A stretch of DNA of 64,000 nucleotides from Bacilli bacterium (GTDB taxonomy: Bacteria; Bacillota_I; Bacilli_A; RFN20; CAG-288), in assembly GCA_022652945.1 (NCBI GenBank), contig JALCRV010000004.1:62001-126000 (forward strand), in the 5' to 3' direction. Under the pieces are notes generated by a model. The model was not told the origin of the DNA and searched no databases. It was given only the letters and a program-made list of their open reading frames with translations. Of the stretch, positions 8,985 through 17,730 are shown one piece after another. Both the position numbers and the translations under genes were made by a program. Within the stretch, counting starts at the first letter, position 1. The number at the start of each line of letters is the position of its first letter.

Positions 8985-10313
8985 TTAAAGGCTCAGTCCC
9001 CAGACCAGCCAGATAAAGGCGTAACCGACTAAAACAGCAGCCATCGTAAACGGCACTCCAACCCTTAAGAAATCTTTTAAGGTCACTGTTTCCCCGTCTT
9101 TACGAAGAATACCGATAGCGGCGATATTGGCGGAAGCCCCGATCGGAGTTAAGTTACCGCCTAAGGTCGCTCCAGTTAACAGGCCGAAGTAGAAAACGTA
9201 AGGAGCGATCCCCGCTCCCCCGTTCATCTGCAAGGCGATGCCTTGAACAACCGGAAGCATGGTGGCTACGTAAGGGATATTGTCGATAAAGGCCGAAAGC
9301 AAAACGGAGACGAAGACAACCAAGGTATAAAGCAAGAACGGATTATCACCGGAGATCTTATAGAATAGATCAGCAATCGCATCGATAACTCCCGCTGTCT
9401 CAATACCTTTAATGACAATAAATAAGCCGAAGAGGAGGAGTAAGGTATCCCAGTCAAGACCGGTGAAGACGGTCTTAAAGGGAGTCCAAGTCTTTTTCTT
9501 AATGCTGTCTCTAGCTACCCCGATTAAACATAAGAAGATACAGATTAAACCGTTGCGGAGTCCGAAGATGGTTTTCCAGAACCCTTCCTCAGCCGGCTCG
9601 GGAATAAAGGAAGCGCAGATTAAAAGGACGATAGTTGAAAGGATCAGAATCGTCGGGAAGATGTCCTTGACTTCCGTCTCGACTTTCGCCTGGACCGGCT
9701 CCTTATTCTTTCTAAAGAGGAATAACAGGACGCCTAAGGAAGCTAAAGCCCCTAATTCCACCCCGAAGAAAATACTAGGTTTTCCTTGGAACCAGAAGAA
9801 ATCAAAGAAGTTCATCTTCGCGTAGGAGCCTAAAAGCATACTGGTCGTATCCCCGACCAGAGTCGCCGCTCCTTGTAAGTTAGAAGAAACAGCGATTGCA
9901 ATCAGAACCGGAACCGGAGAAATCTTAAGCTTTTTAGAAATCGCTAAGCCGACCGGAGCCACCATTAAGACCGTGGCGACATTATCAACAAAGGCGCTGA
10001 TAACCCCGGCGACTAAAGCCAACATACATACAGCCCACTTAACGTTAGGCACTTTCGTAATTAAAATTTCCGAAAGCTTGGTCGGCATCTTACTATCGAT
10101 GAACAGAGAGACGATACCCATCGTTCCTCCGATCATCATTAAGACGTTATAATCAACCGCACCTAAGGCATCTAAAGGAGTCAAAGCATAGACATTAAAT
10201 AGACCCAAAACGACAAATAACGCCGCCCCAGCTAAAGCAATCCAAGGGCGGTATTTCTGGAAGGCCAACATCAAAACGTAGATACAAAGAAAAATAATAA
10301 GCGCTAAAACCAT
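8985..10313 (-). CDS. ArsB/SLC13-type ion transporter family permease
   Basis: A 442-residue polytopic protein with the two-fold symmetric family signature: DNVATVLMVAPV in the first half and DNIPYVATMLPVV in the second. NLQGAAT and GGNLTPIGASAN form the re-entrant tip regions. These motifs are typical of the ion transporter superfamily containing ArsB, NhaD and SLC13 carriers. I cannot tell arsenite, sodium or carboxylate as substrate; no arsR or arsC neighbour is present. It is a single-gene transcript with its own terminator, promoter (10526-10555) and a long structured leader. Confidence 0.85.
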   Translation of the reverse strand: MVLALIIFLCIYVLMLAFQKYRPWIALAGAALFVVLGLFNVYALTPLDALGAVDYNVLMMIGGTMGIVSLFIDSKMPTKLSEILITKVPNVKWAVCMLALVAGVISAFVDNVATVLMVAPVGLAISKKLKISPVPVLIAIAVSSNLQGAATLVGDTTSMLLGSYAKMNFFDFFWFQGKPSIFFGVELGALASLGVLLFLFRKNKEPVQAKVETEVKDIFPTILILSTIVLLICASFIPEPAEEGFWKTIFGLRNGLICIFLCLIGVARDSIKKKTWTPFKTVFTGLDWDTLLLLFGLFIVIKGIETAGVIDAIADLFYKISGDNPFLLYTLVVFVSVLLSAFIDNIPYVATMLPVVQGIALQMNGGAGIAPYVFYFGLLTGATLGGNLTPIGASANIAAIGILRKDGETVTLKDFLRVGVPFTMAAVLVGYAFIWLVWGLSL

Positions 10314-10555
10314 TGTTCACTCCTCCTTACTAGGTTTTTAAGCGAGATAAAACTGTATATAAGGCCCCGTAAGCTTCCCTTCTTCAGTTTGTTAAGTAGC
10401 TGAAGAATCCATGTGGTTTTCTATCCTTTTCACTTACCTTAAGGGAAGAAAGTATACCTTACATTTCCTTTAAGGATTGAAGACTTAACTAAAAAGAAAA
10501 CCAAGAAAGCCTAGCCGACTTGAAAATTATATCAAGAGAAAGACAAATAAGGCAA
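10314..10555 (-). promoter_or_regulatory. Promoter and ~200-nt structured leader (possible cis-regulatory RNA)
   Basis: On the minus strand a promoter reads TTGCCT (10555-10550), an 18-bp spacer, then TATAAT (10531-10526). The resulting leader is about 200 nt. Inside it CTTCCC (10448-10443) can pair with GGGAAG (10379-10374), while GTAAG (10437-10433) can pair with CTTAC (10373-10369). These two helices cross, so they would form a pseudoknot. An 8-bp hairpin (10407-10400 with 10387-10380) abuts it. The order suggests a compact ligand-binding or control RNA. I do not recognise a known riboswitch class. A second -10-like TATACT lies at 10456-10451. Confidence 0.5.
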
Positions 10556-10773
10556 GAAAAAGCGATTGGTCAAAATAGGAGGATTGTATAGCCTAGGTTC
10601 TTTCTACGAACGTAATAAATATAAGACAGATTCCCGAAGAAGAAAGATACGCCAAAACTAGGCAGGTTTTAACTTGCTTGTGCTAAAAGCACAAACAAGA
10701 CATAACAAAAAGGCAAAAGGGCGACTCTCTTTTAAGGGTGAAAGAGAGAGGATCATATCCATCGTTTTTACCT
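10556..10773. other. Intergenic stretch without recognised features
   Basis: AT-rich DNA between the permease promoter and the first copy of the CGAGAA inverted repeat. No ORF, hairpin with T-run or repeat that I can support. Confidence 0.5.
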
Positions 10774-10815
10774 CTAATCGAGAACTTTACGTTTTTTAAC
10801 GTTTTTCTCGATTAG
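10774..10815. repeat. CGAGAA inverted repeat, copy 1 (3' end of ATPase gene)
   Basis: Arms CTAATCGAGAA (10774-10784) and TTCTCGATTAG (10805-10815) enclose a core with two ACGTTTTT units. The right arm contains the stop codon of the ATPase gene (10812-10814). Closely related copies lie at 12097-12136 and 12228-12269, so the gene is bracketed by the repeat family. Confidence 0.9.
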
Positions 10816-12086
10816 ATAATGTATTCTTTGCTTAGAGATTCATCATCCAAAAGGAATTCACATAAGCCTAAGACAAGATAGCCTTCCGGAGTGAAATGAG
10901 TTAAAGGCTTATTTCTCTGGATAAAAATCTTTCTGGCACCATCTTTGATTTGGCTGAAAGGATACTTTTCTTTCTTTTCCTTAGAAGGATTATCAATCAT
11001 ATAAGCTGACTGGATATAGATAGTTACCGCCCCTTTATGACAGACGAAATCCACTTCATGTTCATTATTTGTTTTCAAGCCCTCTCGGACTGAGCCAACA
11101 TCGACATTGTATCCTCTTATTCTCAGTTCTAAGTAAATCAGATTTTCCATCAGATGAGTTTCTTCTATCTGTCTAAAGCCCAATTTAGCATTCCTGAGGC
11201 CAAGATCCTCAGCGTAATATTTTTCTAAACCCCTTAAGTAATTTCTGCCTTTTACATCATAACGATCAGCCTTTTCAAACAAAAAGGCATCCGTCAGATA
11301 AGTGAAGTAGTTTTGAATCGTATCATCTGTAATCTTCACCCCGGAAGAATTAAGGACATTTTCTAACTTAGTTGAAGATGAATAGGCTCCTATATTGCTA
11401 TAAAGGGCATCGATAAGTTTATCTAAGGTTCGAGTCTTCCTGATTTTATAGCGATCATGAATATCGCATAGATAGACGGTCTCATGGAGTTTTCGCAAAT
11501 AATTGGTTTTAGTTAAATCATCCGGTAACTGGAAAAGAAATGGCATTCCGCCAAAAACCAGATAGCGATTTAAAGCTTCTTCTTTATCTCCACCATAAGC
11601 GGAATAGAATTCTTGAAAACGAAGTGGATAGATTTTAATCTCGTAACCACGATCAGCCAATTCGGTTGCCACATTCTTGCTTAAGAATCGAGAATTGCTG
11701 CCGGTTACATAAACATCGTATCTCTTATCGTCATTAAGTCCGTTTAAAGCATCAGCCATTTTTCTAGGATTAGGTGTCCCGTCTTTCTCTTCATCTATAT
11801 GTTGAGCTTCGTCGATGAAAAGATAATGTCTTTCATTATCGAGCGTTCTTTCTTTAATTGCCTTAAAAAGCAGATTGCTATCCCTTAAGGGCACATTTTG
11901 TTTATCTTCAAGATCAATAGCAATTATATGGTCCATTTTCACCCCATGCTCATTAAGCCAAGAACCATAAAGTTGGTTCAGCAAAGTGCTCTTCCCGCAT
12001 CTTCTGATGCCGGTAATGACTTTGATAGGTGAAGTATCCTTCATCGCGATGATTTGCTTCAAAAAATAAGGTCTTTCAATGGTCAT
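10812..12086 (-). CDS. Orphan AAA_14/DUF4143-type ATPase A
   Basis: P-loop protein of 424 residues if started at the ATG at 12086; an upstream ATG at 12122 is open but lies inside the inverted repeat and the promoter. MTIERPYFLKQI is a normal start for this family. Walker A is GIRRCGKST, Walker B HYLFIDEAQ, and YVTGSNSRFLS is sensor-like. The C-terminal half matches DUF4143, with an EVDFVCHKG strand followed by YIQSAY, where nuclease-like relatives have E-x-K. The -10 hexamer TATAAT (12098-12093) lies 6 nt before 12086, predicting a leaderless mRNA. Function of these widespread single-gene ATPases is not established. Confidence 0.85.
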   Translation of the reverse strand: MTIERPYFLKQIIAMKDTSPIKVITGIRRCGKSTLLNQLYGSWLNEHGVKMDHIIAIDLEDKQNVPLRDSNLLFKAIKERTLDNERHYLFIDEAQHIDEEKDGTPNPRKMADALNGLNDDKRYDVYVTGSNSRFLSKNVATELADRGYEIKIYPLRFQEFYSAYGGDKEEALNRYLVFGGMPFLFQLPDDLTKTNYLRKLHETVYLCDIHDRYKIRKTRTLDKLIDALYSNIGAYSSSTKLENVLNSSGVKITDDTIQNYFTYLTDAFLFEKADRYDVKGRNYLRGLEKYYAEDLGLRNAKLGFRQIEETHLMENLIYLELRIRGYNVDVGSVREGLKTNNEHEVDFVCHKGAVTIYIQSAYMIDNPSKEKKEKYPFSQIKDGARKIFIQRNKPLTHFTPEGYLVLGLCEFLLDDESLSKEYII

Positions 12087-12096
12087 ACTTATATTA

Positions 12097-12136
12097 TAGT
12101 CGAGAACTTCACGTTTTTCCATAGTTTTCTCGACTA
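12097..12136. promoter_or_regulatory. CGAGAA inverted repeat, copy 2, overlapping the promoter of ATPase A
   Basis: Arms TAGTCGAGAA (12097-12106) and TTCTCGACTA (12127-12136) surround CTTCACGTTTTT. The left arm abuts the TATAAT -10 box of the ATPase gene, so a protein bound here would cover the promoter. It is probably an operator. Confidence 0.7.
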
Positions 12137-12227
12137 GGAATCCTCCATAATGTTTTTTCTTAATTATTCCGATAATTAGCCTACTTTTTTATGCTTTTAC
12201 CGGAAATATTAAATAGTTTTTAAAATT

Positions 12228-12269
12228 CTAGTCGAGATTTTTACGTTTTTTAACGTTTTTCTCGACTAG
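12228..12269. repeat. CGAGAA inverted repeat, copy 3 (upstream of ATPase A)
   Basis: Arms CTAGTCGAGA (12228-12237) and TCTCGACTAG (12260-12269) flank two ACGTTTTT units. The inner part is nearly identical to copy 1, 1.4 kb away on the other side of the gene. Confidence 0.9.
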
Positions 12270-12514
12270 AAAATCTAACTTGAATTTTACTGAACTGAAT
12301 CATCAGCGAAATGAAGTAGATTCAAGTCTGTATGCCGACAATAGACCAGCCTTGTCATCCGCCGGAAAATAAACTTGATCAGTGCAAGTTTGTTAAATAC
12401 CCCAAAAAGACTGAAGTGGTAAAAGAAAGCAAAGCACTTTGAAATAAAGGGCTTTAAGGAAAAGCTTATAAAAGAAGCCACTTTAAAGCGGAGAATTCCT
12501 CTCGATTTTCGATT
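12270..12514. other. Intergenic stretch between ATPase cassettes A and B
   Basis: AT-rich, with no gene I can support. A 64-codon minus-strand frame (12287-12481) has no ribosome site and low-complexity Phe-rich composition. No terminator with a clear T-run was found for ATPase B. Confidence 0.5.
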
Positions 12515-13891
12515 TCAAATAACCAAGTCGCCCTTTTCCTTCAATTCATTCATAAAGAAAGAAAAATAATAATAAGGAATGGTAAGAATCTGGTTTTCTT
12601 TATCATATCCGTATTGGTTAGCCGAAACCTTAATAGCAATATCATGCTTGTTGTGATTTCTAAACTCAGCTAGCGAACTAAGAGTCCCGCGGTTCTTTTT
12701 GGAATCGAGCGGAATGATTCTTGAATTGATATCAAGCACAAACTCAAACTCGCTATCTCTTTTCCCTTTCCAGTAGAACAATCCATAGTCTCTAGCAGCC
12801 AGCTCAATTGAGATGTAGTTCTCATAGAAGACACCGGATAAAGCATTATCTTTATCCAAGATAAAGTTTTTGGCATTCAGACCACTCTCAAAAGTGAAAA
12901 TACCCATATCCGAAAGATAAAGACGATAGATTGACTCATTGTCTTCAATTAAAGGAGACGACACTTTCTCCTTTAAAAGACATGATTTATTGACCACACA
13001 AGCAGTCGTAAGCCAACCTATAGGATTAATAACATCCCTGTTCTTCGTCTTTTCTACCACCTGAGATGTTTTGAAGTTCTTATTTTCTTTGCTGAGTTGA
13101 GAATAAATGCTCTTATAAATAAGCCTGCTTCTGATGATCGATTCTTTAGATGCCTGATACAAATCCATATCGCTCAAGTAGTCGGTATATAATTCATTAA
13201 GTTTTTCAATAACCTTGGAGTAGGCTTCTATTTTATTGTCTTTATATTTCAAGAAAGTCTGAACTACTTCCGGCATTCCTCCGACAAAAAGATAGTCAGC
13301 GAAGATATCCATAAGCTCTTTATGCAAATCCGGACTCAGATTGCTTCTTTTCTGAAAATTATCTTTAACGAAATCAAAAGCCGGCTTTTTATAGTTATAC
13401 AAAAACTCATCAAAAGTCATAGGATAAACCATCAGCTGGTTAACCTTACCTACAGGGAAAAGAAAACCCTTATCAGCATTCTTCCCTCTTTTATGAGTCT
13501 GGCGGCTTATTTTTATTCTAACCAAGGACCCGGAGACAATAAGAGGAATATCCCTTCTCTTCTCACAGAAATGTTTCATCATTTGAATGATAGGAAGGCA
13601 TTCCTGAGCTTCATCGAAAATCAGAAGGTGGTCTTTATCGGGAATAAAATCATAATGAAGTTGAATGAAATCAAGCACCTTCTGCAAGCTATCATTAGCG
13701 TAAACATAATTGACAAAATCCGGATCGTCAGAACAGTCGATCCTTAGATATCTCCCCTTGAAATATTGCTTCGCAAACAGCTCTTCAATTAAGTAACTTT
13801 TTCCGACTTGCCGTGCTCCAAGAACCAAGAGCGGTTTTCTATCTTCGTCTTTAGCCCATTTAGCCAGATAATCTAGGTATTTTCTATACAT
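12515..13891 (-). CDS. Orphan AAA/DUF4143-type ATPase B
   Basis: A 458-residue ATPase. Walker A is GARQVGKSY near residue 24, Walker B HLLIFDEAQE near 90, with a conserved LIVSGSL segment. The VGGMPEVVQTF motif is typical of DUF4143 ATPases. The C-terminal part has a nuclease-fold-like strand (FEFVLDINSRIIPLDSKKN) with DSK in place of the E-x-K of active PD-(D/E)XK enzymes. It is only distantly related to ATPase A. Promoter TTGCTA, 17 bp, TATTAT lies on the minus strand within the first repeat unit, and a GGAG ribosome site precedes the ATG. Confidence 0.85.
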   Translation of the reverse strand: MYRKYLDYLAKWAKDEDRKPLLVLGARQVGKSYLIEELFAKQYFKGRYLRIDCSDDPDFVNYVYANDSLQKVLDFIQLHYDFIPDKDHLLIFDEAQECLPIIQMMKHFCEKRRDIPLIVSGSLVRIKISRQTHKRGKNADKGFLFPVGKVNQLMVYPMTFDEFLYNYKKPAFDFVKDNFQKRSNLSPDLHKELMDIFADYLFVGGMPEVVQTFLKYKDNKIEAYSKVIEKLNELYTDYLSDMDLYQASKESIIRSRLIYKSIYSQLSKENKNFKTSQVVEKTKNRDVINPIGWLTTACVVNKSCLLKEKVSSPLIEDNESIYRLYLSDMGIFTFESGLNAKNFILDKDNALSGVFYENYISIELAARDYGLFYWKGKRDSEFEFVLDINSRIIPLDSKKNRGTLSSLAEFRNHNKHDIAIKVSANQYGYDKENQILTIPYYYFSFFMNELKEKGDLVI

Positions 13892-13922
13892 ACTCTCCGC
13901 TCCTTTTCAATTACCATAATAT

Positions 13923-14056
13923 AATTAATTGCACCTTTTAGCAACTTTTCCGAGCAATTAATTACACCTTTTAACATGTTATGTAACTGAATTAATTGCA
14001 CCTTTTAGCACCTTTTCCAAGCAATTAATTGCACCTTTTAACATGCTTTAAGTCCT
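13923..14056. repeat. Four-copy phased repeat array upstream of ATPase B
   Basis: The 18-mer AATTAATTGCACCTTTTA recurs at 13923, 13956 (one mismatch, A for G), 13990 and 14023, so spacing is 33, 34 and 33 bp. The linkers alternate: copies 1 and 3 are followed by GCAMCTTTTCCRAGC, copies 2 and 4 by ACATG. The array therefore looks like a duplicated 67-bp unit. The nearest unit overlaps the -10/-35 spacer of the ATPase B promoter, so it is a likely operator array. Confidence 0.9.
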
Positions 14057-14402
14057 ATGACTATTAGCAAAGATTTAAACCCGGAAGCCTCCAGAAAGAA
14101 AGCATTTATTCAAGAAATTTTCCTTAAGATGTCCCTAACTCAGAATCCAAAATGCAAATAGCATAAATCAAATTATCAAGAAAGATCCTATAAAACAAAA
14201 AATCAGCGCGAACGATGATTTACATTTTCGCCATAAAAAATGTATCTCCTTTCTTTTCATCGTTTATGAATATAAAAAACCTTTATTAATGCCAGAAAAA
14301 AGCGAAGCTGAAAATGATTAAACGACGAAAGCTTTCAGTTCCATAGATTTTCTATAAAACTCATAAGCAAAGGAAAAGCCTTAAAAAAAGAAAAAATCCT
14401 TG
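14057..14402. other. Intergenic stretch before the PI-PLC gene
   Basis: AT-rich DNA with no supported gene, repeat or RNA. The next promoter lies at its right end. Confidence 0.5.
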
Positions 14403-14408
14403 TATACT
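14403..14408 (+). promoter_or_regulatory. -10 box directly before the PI-PLC start codon
   Basis: TATACT ends 7 nt before the ATG at 14416, which would put the transcription start at or next to the start codon. The -35 is weak (TTAAAA-like). Confidence 0.5.
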
Positions 14409-14415
14409 AAAGAAG

Positions 14416-15333
14416 ATGGAAAAACAAAGCTTAAAACATCTGATAATCGCTTCCGCCTTAGCTTTCGTCGTGACTTTAGGAACCACGATCTCTTTTTTAC
14501 CTATTAAAAGCAACGACTCCAAGAATCATCCGGATTGGATGAAGAGTCTGGCGGATTCAACATCCTTAACTTCCTTAACTCTTCCCGGCTCCCACGATGC
14601 CGCAGCTTTTTATTCTTTAGAAGATCTTGCCGGTAAGTGCCAAGATGCTTCGATTACCCAGCAATTGAATTACGGAGTCCGTTTCCTCGATGTCCGCTTA
14701 ATGAGCTACAAGGATAATCTCTATCTCTGCCATGGGGTCGTGAATGAAGGCATGGTCTTTAAAAGACTCGCTCAGGATGTCTATAAATTCTTAGATGCTA
14801 ATCCTTCTGAGACTATTATCATGTCCGTTAAGGAAGAAGCGAAAGCTCAGGCTTCCACTCAATCATTTGAAAGTCTTTTTTATACCGCGATTGAGCAATT
14901 TCTTCCTTACTGGTCTTTAGATACTTCCTTACCCTTATCTTTAGGAGCGGTCAGGAAGAAAATCATCCTCTTAAGCCGCTACGAACAGAACACCATCGGT
15001 ATCCAAGCCTATGAAGGCTGGGAAGACTCGACAACTTTCGATTTAAACCAAATGCATGTCCAGGATGCTTATAAGGTCTCCTCCAATGAAGAGAAATGGA
15101 GTCAGATCCAAGAGACCTTAACTTACGCTAAGGCCAATCCTTCGAAACTGACTTTAAATTTCTGCTCCGGTTACTTATTAAAAGGCTTCCCGCCTTCCTA
15201 TTCCGTCTCGACCGCTAAATATATAAATCCAAAAATCAAAGAGGAACTATCTAAGGATGCTAAAGGAATCCTTATCTGTGATTTTGTTACCCCGGAATTA
15301 GTGGATAAACTTCTAGAGGGCAATAACTTATGA
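14416..15333 (+). CDS. Secreted or membrane-anchored PI-PLC-like phosphodiesterase
   Basis: The 305-residue protein starts with a hydrophobic segment (about 9-30) that serves as signal peptide or anchor. The PI-PLC X-domain follows: LPGSHDA with His60, FLDVRL near 90-95, LYLCHG with His106, and the SVKEE strand. These match the two catalytic His and the acid/Arg residues of bacterial phosphatidylinositol-specific phospholipase C. It would cleave inositol phospholipids or related phosphodiesters outside the cell. The next gene overlaps its stop by ATGA, so the two are co-translated. Confidence 0.85.
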   Translation: MEKQSLKHLIIASALAFVVTLGTTISFLPIKSNDSKNHPDWMKSLADSTSLTSLTLPGSHDAAAFYSLEDLAGKCQDASITQQLNYGVRFLDVRLMSYKDNLYLCHGVVNEGMVFKRLAQDVYKFLDANPSETIIMSVKEEAKAQASTQSFESLFYTAIEQFLPYWSLDTSLPLSLGAVRKKIILLSRYEQNTIGIQAYEGWEDSTTFDLNQMHVQDAYKVSSNEEKWSQIQETLTYAKANPSKLTLNFCSGYLLKGFPPSYSVSTAKYINPKIKEELSKDAKGILICDFVTPELVDKLLEGNNL

Positions 15334-15764
15334 AAAAGGCCGGACAGATTATCGTCTTTATCGCCGGTCTGCTCTTCTTAGTCTTAGGAGCGGTCTTTGC
15401 CTTTATCGAAGGCAGATTGCTTTTCTCTTTAGACTATAAGCTTTATGCGGATCCCGTTTTCGGTTTCTTCTCCGCTTTCTTCCGCTTCTTAGCATCCCTG
15501 ATGTTCTTATCAGAAGGCATCTTATCCTTATTCATCTTCTCAAAGAAAGAACATCCTTTAATCTCAATCTATCTATATATCTTCTCCATCGCCTGCTGCA
15601 TCTTAGGAGCCATAATTACCTTTACGATTCTCGGTAGAGATGGGCCGACACCTTTCTATCTCTCCTGGCCTTTCTTCTTAATCAGCCTCCTTCATTTTAT
15701 AGGAGCCACTTTATTTTTCCTTAAGGCCACTGAAGAAAACAAGGTTGCTTATAAAGCCAAGTAA
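15330..15764 (+). CDS. Small four-helix membrane protein
   Basis: A 144-residue protein with four hydrophobic segments and a short charged C-terminus. I do not recognise a family. The ATGA overlap with the PI-PLC-like gene suggests a shared mRNA and possibly an accessory role. Confidence 0.75.
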   Translation: MKKAGQIIVFIAGLLFLVLGAVFAFIEGRLLFSLDYKLYADPVFGFFSAFFRFLASLMFLSEGILSLFIFSKKEHPLISIYLYIFSIACCILGAIITFTILGRDGPTPFYLSWPFFLISLLHFIGATLFFLKATEENKVAYKAK

Positions 15765-15922
15765 AAGAAACATCTCTCTTATCCTTTAAAGCATAAAAAA
15801 ACTTTTTAATATATCGAAAGAACAAAAAAGCGATAGAGTCAAAGAAAAAAGCTAAGGACAAAGCCATTATTGCTATAATATTCTTTGGAAGTGAAACCCT
15901 AAAGTTTCAAGGAGAAATAACT

Positions 15923-17626
15923 ATGAAACGTAAACAATTCTTATTGCCTTTAGCCTTCTTAACCGTTTTTGTCTTAAACGCTTGCGGCAATAACACTCAG
16001 ATTGCTCAAGAAAGCCATGACTATCCTTTTTACGTAAACTCACCAGATAACAAAAAGACAATTAATCTCACTTTCTTCAAAGGCCAAAAAGACATCCCTT
16101 ATATCTCTTTAGAGACTCTTAAAGACCTCCTTGAATCAACGATGGCTGATTCAGGGGAAAAAGGCTTCGCTTTATCTAGAACTGACTCGGGACAGAAAGT
16201 AACCTTCACTCGGGAAAACAAAGCCAGCGCCTCGTTCGACTTTCTAAACGATAATATTACTTTTTCTAACTATGATCTTTTCAACGCTTTGCCCTGCTCA
16301 AAAACAGCTTTGGACATCGACTCCTCTGATGACCTGGACGCTAATAATCAAAACATCTATCTCCAGCGTCAGAATGACAAGGGCTTTTACCGTCCAGGCG
16401 CAGAAATGGTCTTAGACTTAAAAGATTACGATCTCTCCATTTACTACCAAGGCGGGAAAGGTTATGTACCTCTTGCCCTAGCCTCCGATTTCTTCTTTGC
16501 TACCTATATGCCGACTCTAAGTTTCAACGGAGAGTCCGCTTTCCTCTTCCCCGGCTCGATGAAAGAATTCTCTGATATCTATTATCAAGTATCTCCAAAA
16601 GCAGTAAGCGCAGAGCTCTCCGCTTTCTCCTATCACGAGCTTTGTCTTACTCTCGACCACCTATACGGATTAAAAAAGCAACATGGCATCAACAATTTTG
16701 ATACCGTCTTCAGCCAGAACGGATTCAAAACTGATTTCTTAGGGACCGATCCTATAAAACAGGATATCGCTTATGAGAAATTAGCTTATGCCGTCTTAGC
16801 TGACTTCCACTCTAACTTCGTCGCTAACTCCCCTTTCGCCGGCAAAGAATCCACCCCTTCCAAGCAAGAAGGAATTACAACTTATGGAAGCCCGTCTTAC
16901 TTAAATAAATTCGCTGCTTTTACTAAAGTCGGCATGGCTCAAGCTACCGCCTTCCCGCAAGGCTGCCCGAGCTATCAAGTTATCGGCGATACCGCTTATG
17001 TGACCTTTAATTCCTTTGTTGGGCTAAGTCAAGACTATTACCTTACTGCCCCGAATGAAGAGGCCGCAGATACCTTTGGCATCTGCGCTTATGCCCATAA
17101 GCAAATCACCAACAACAGTTCGATTAAAAACGTCGTTCTCGATCTCTCCGCCAACACCGGCGGAGAAAGCCGAGCTGCCTTATTTACCTTAGCTTGGTTT
17201 TTAGGGGAGGCTAGCGTCAGCATTCAATCCGCCGCGACAGGAGGGGTCGCTACCACCGTCTACCGCGCAGATCTTAACCTCGACCACGTCTTCGATGAGA
17301 AAGATACTTTAGAAGACAAGAATCTGTTTTGTCTTATCTCCCCGATGAGTTTCTCCAGCGGGAACTTAGTTCCTTCCTTCTTTAAAAATTCCGGCAAAGT
17401 GACTTTATTAGGTCAAAACTCCGGCGGTGGAGCTTGTAACATCCAATCGCTCGTGACCGGAACCGGGACTTATCTCACCATCTCTTCTCAAAGAGTGCTT
17501 TCCAGAGTCTTCAATGGTTCTTATTACGATATCGATCAAGGTGTCGCCCCGGATTATCCTATCGTTAATCTTAATAACTTCTACGATCGTACTTGGCTTA
17601 CAAATATGATCGATTCTATCAAGTAA
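15923..17626 (+). CDS. Lipoprotein with C-terminal S41-type peptidase domain
   Basis: The 567-residue precursor has a lipobox LNAC with Cys21, so it is anchored on the outer membrane face. The C-terminal 250 residues resemble the tail-specific/C-terminal processing protease core: VVLDLSANTGGES, then SPMSFSSGN with a candidate nucleophile Ser, then GQNSGGGA and GVAPDYPI. The usual PDZ region is not obvious; residues 40-220 contain two beta-rich segments resembling the N-terminal region of S41 lipoproteins. Its promoter has TATAAT about 45 nt upstream and an AAGGAG site. Substrate is unknown. Confidence 0.75.
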   Translation: MKRKQFLLPLAFLTVFVLNACGNNTQIAQESHDYPFYVNSPDNKKTINLTFFKGQKDIPYISLETLKDLLESTMADSGEKGFALSRTDSGQKVTFTRENKASASFDFLNDNITFSNYDLFNALPCSKTALDIDSSDDLDANNQNIYLQRQNDKGFYRPGAEMVLDLKDYDLSIYYQGGKGYVPLALASDFFFATYMPTLSFNGESAFLFPGSMKEFSDIYYQVSPKAVSAELSAFSYHELCLTLDHLYGLKKQHGINNFDTVFSQNGFKTDFLGTDPIKQDIAYEKLAYAVLADFHSNFVANSPFAGKESTPSKQEGITTYGSPSYLNKFAAFTKVGMAQATAFPQGCPSYQVIGDTAYVTFNSFVGLSQDYYLTAPNEEAADTFGICAYAHKQITNNSSIKNVVLDLSANTGGESRAALFTLAWFLGEASVSIQSAATGGVATTVYRADLNLDHVFDEKDTLEDKNLFCLISPMSFSSGNLVPSFFKNSGKVTLLGQNSGGGACNIQSLVTGTGTYLTISSQRVLSRVFNGSYYDIDQGVAPDYPIVNLNNFYDRTWLTNMIDSIK

Positions 17627-17646
17627 AAAAAGATTAAAAGAAAAAT

Positions 17647-17705
17647 GATGTGTACCCTCTTAAAGACACTTAGCAGTGTCCAGAATTAAGGGTACACATC
17701 TTTTT
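17647..17705. terminator. Strong bidirectional terminator
   Basis: Perfect 12-bp outer stem (17647-17658 with 17689-17700), an inner GACACT/AGTGTC hairpin (17664-17679), and TTTTT after it. It separates the convergent S41 lipoprotein and antiporter genes. Confidence 0.9.
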
Positions 17706-17730
17706 ATAAACGATTTTTTAACTTGCTTAA

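Noticed and set aside
12087-12122. Twelve extra N-terminal codons for ATPase A
   Set aside because: They fall within the inverted repeat and promoter and do not resemble the family N-terminus.
12287-12481. Minus-strand small gene between ATPases A and B
   Set aside because: No ribosome site, Phe-rich low-complexity product, no recognised domain; likely chance frame in AT-rich DNA.
13322-13747. Plus-strand open frame opposite ATPase B
   Set aside because: Antisense shadow of a well-supported gene, no ribosome site.
13923-14056. CRISPR-like direct repeats
   Set aside because: Repeat core is 18 bp with only about 15 bp of conserved linkers, no cas genes nearby, and units overlap a promoter. 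It is an operator-type array.
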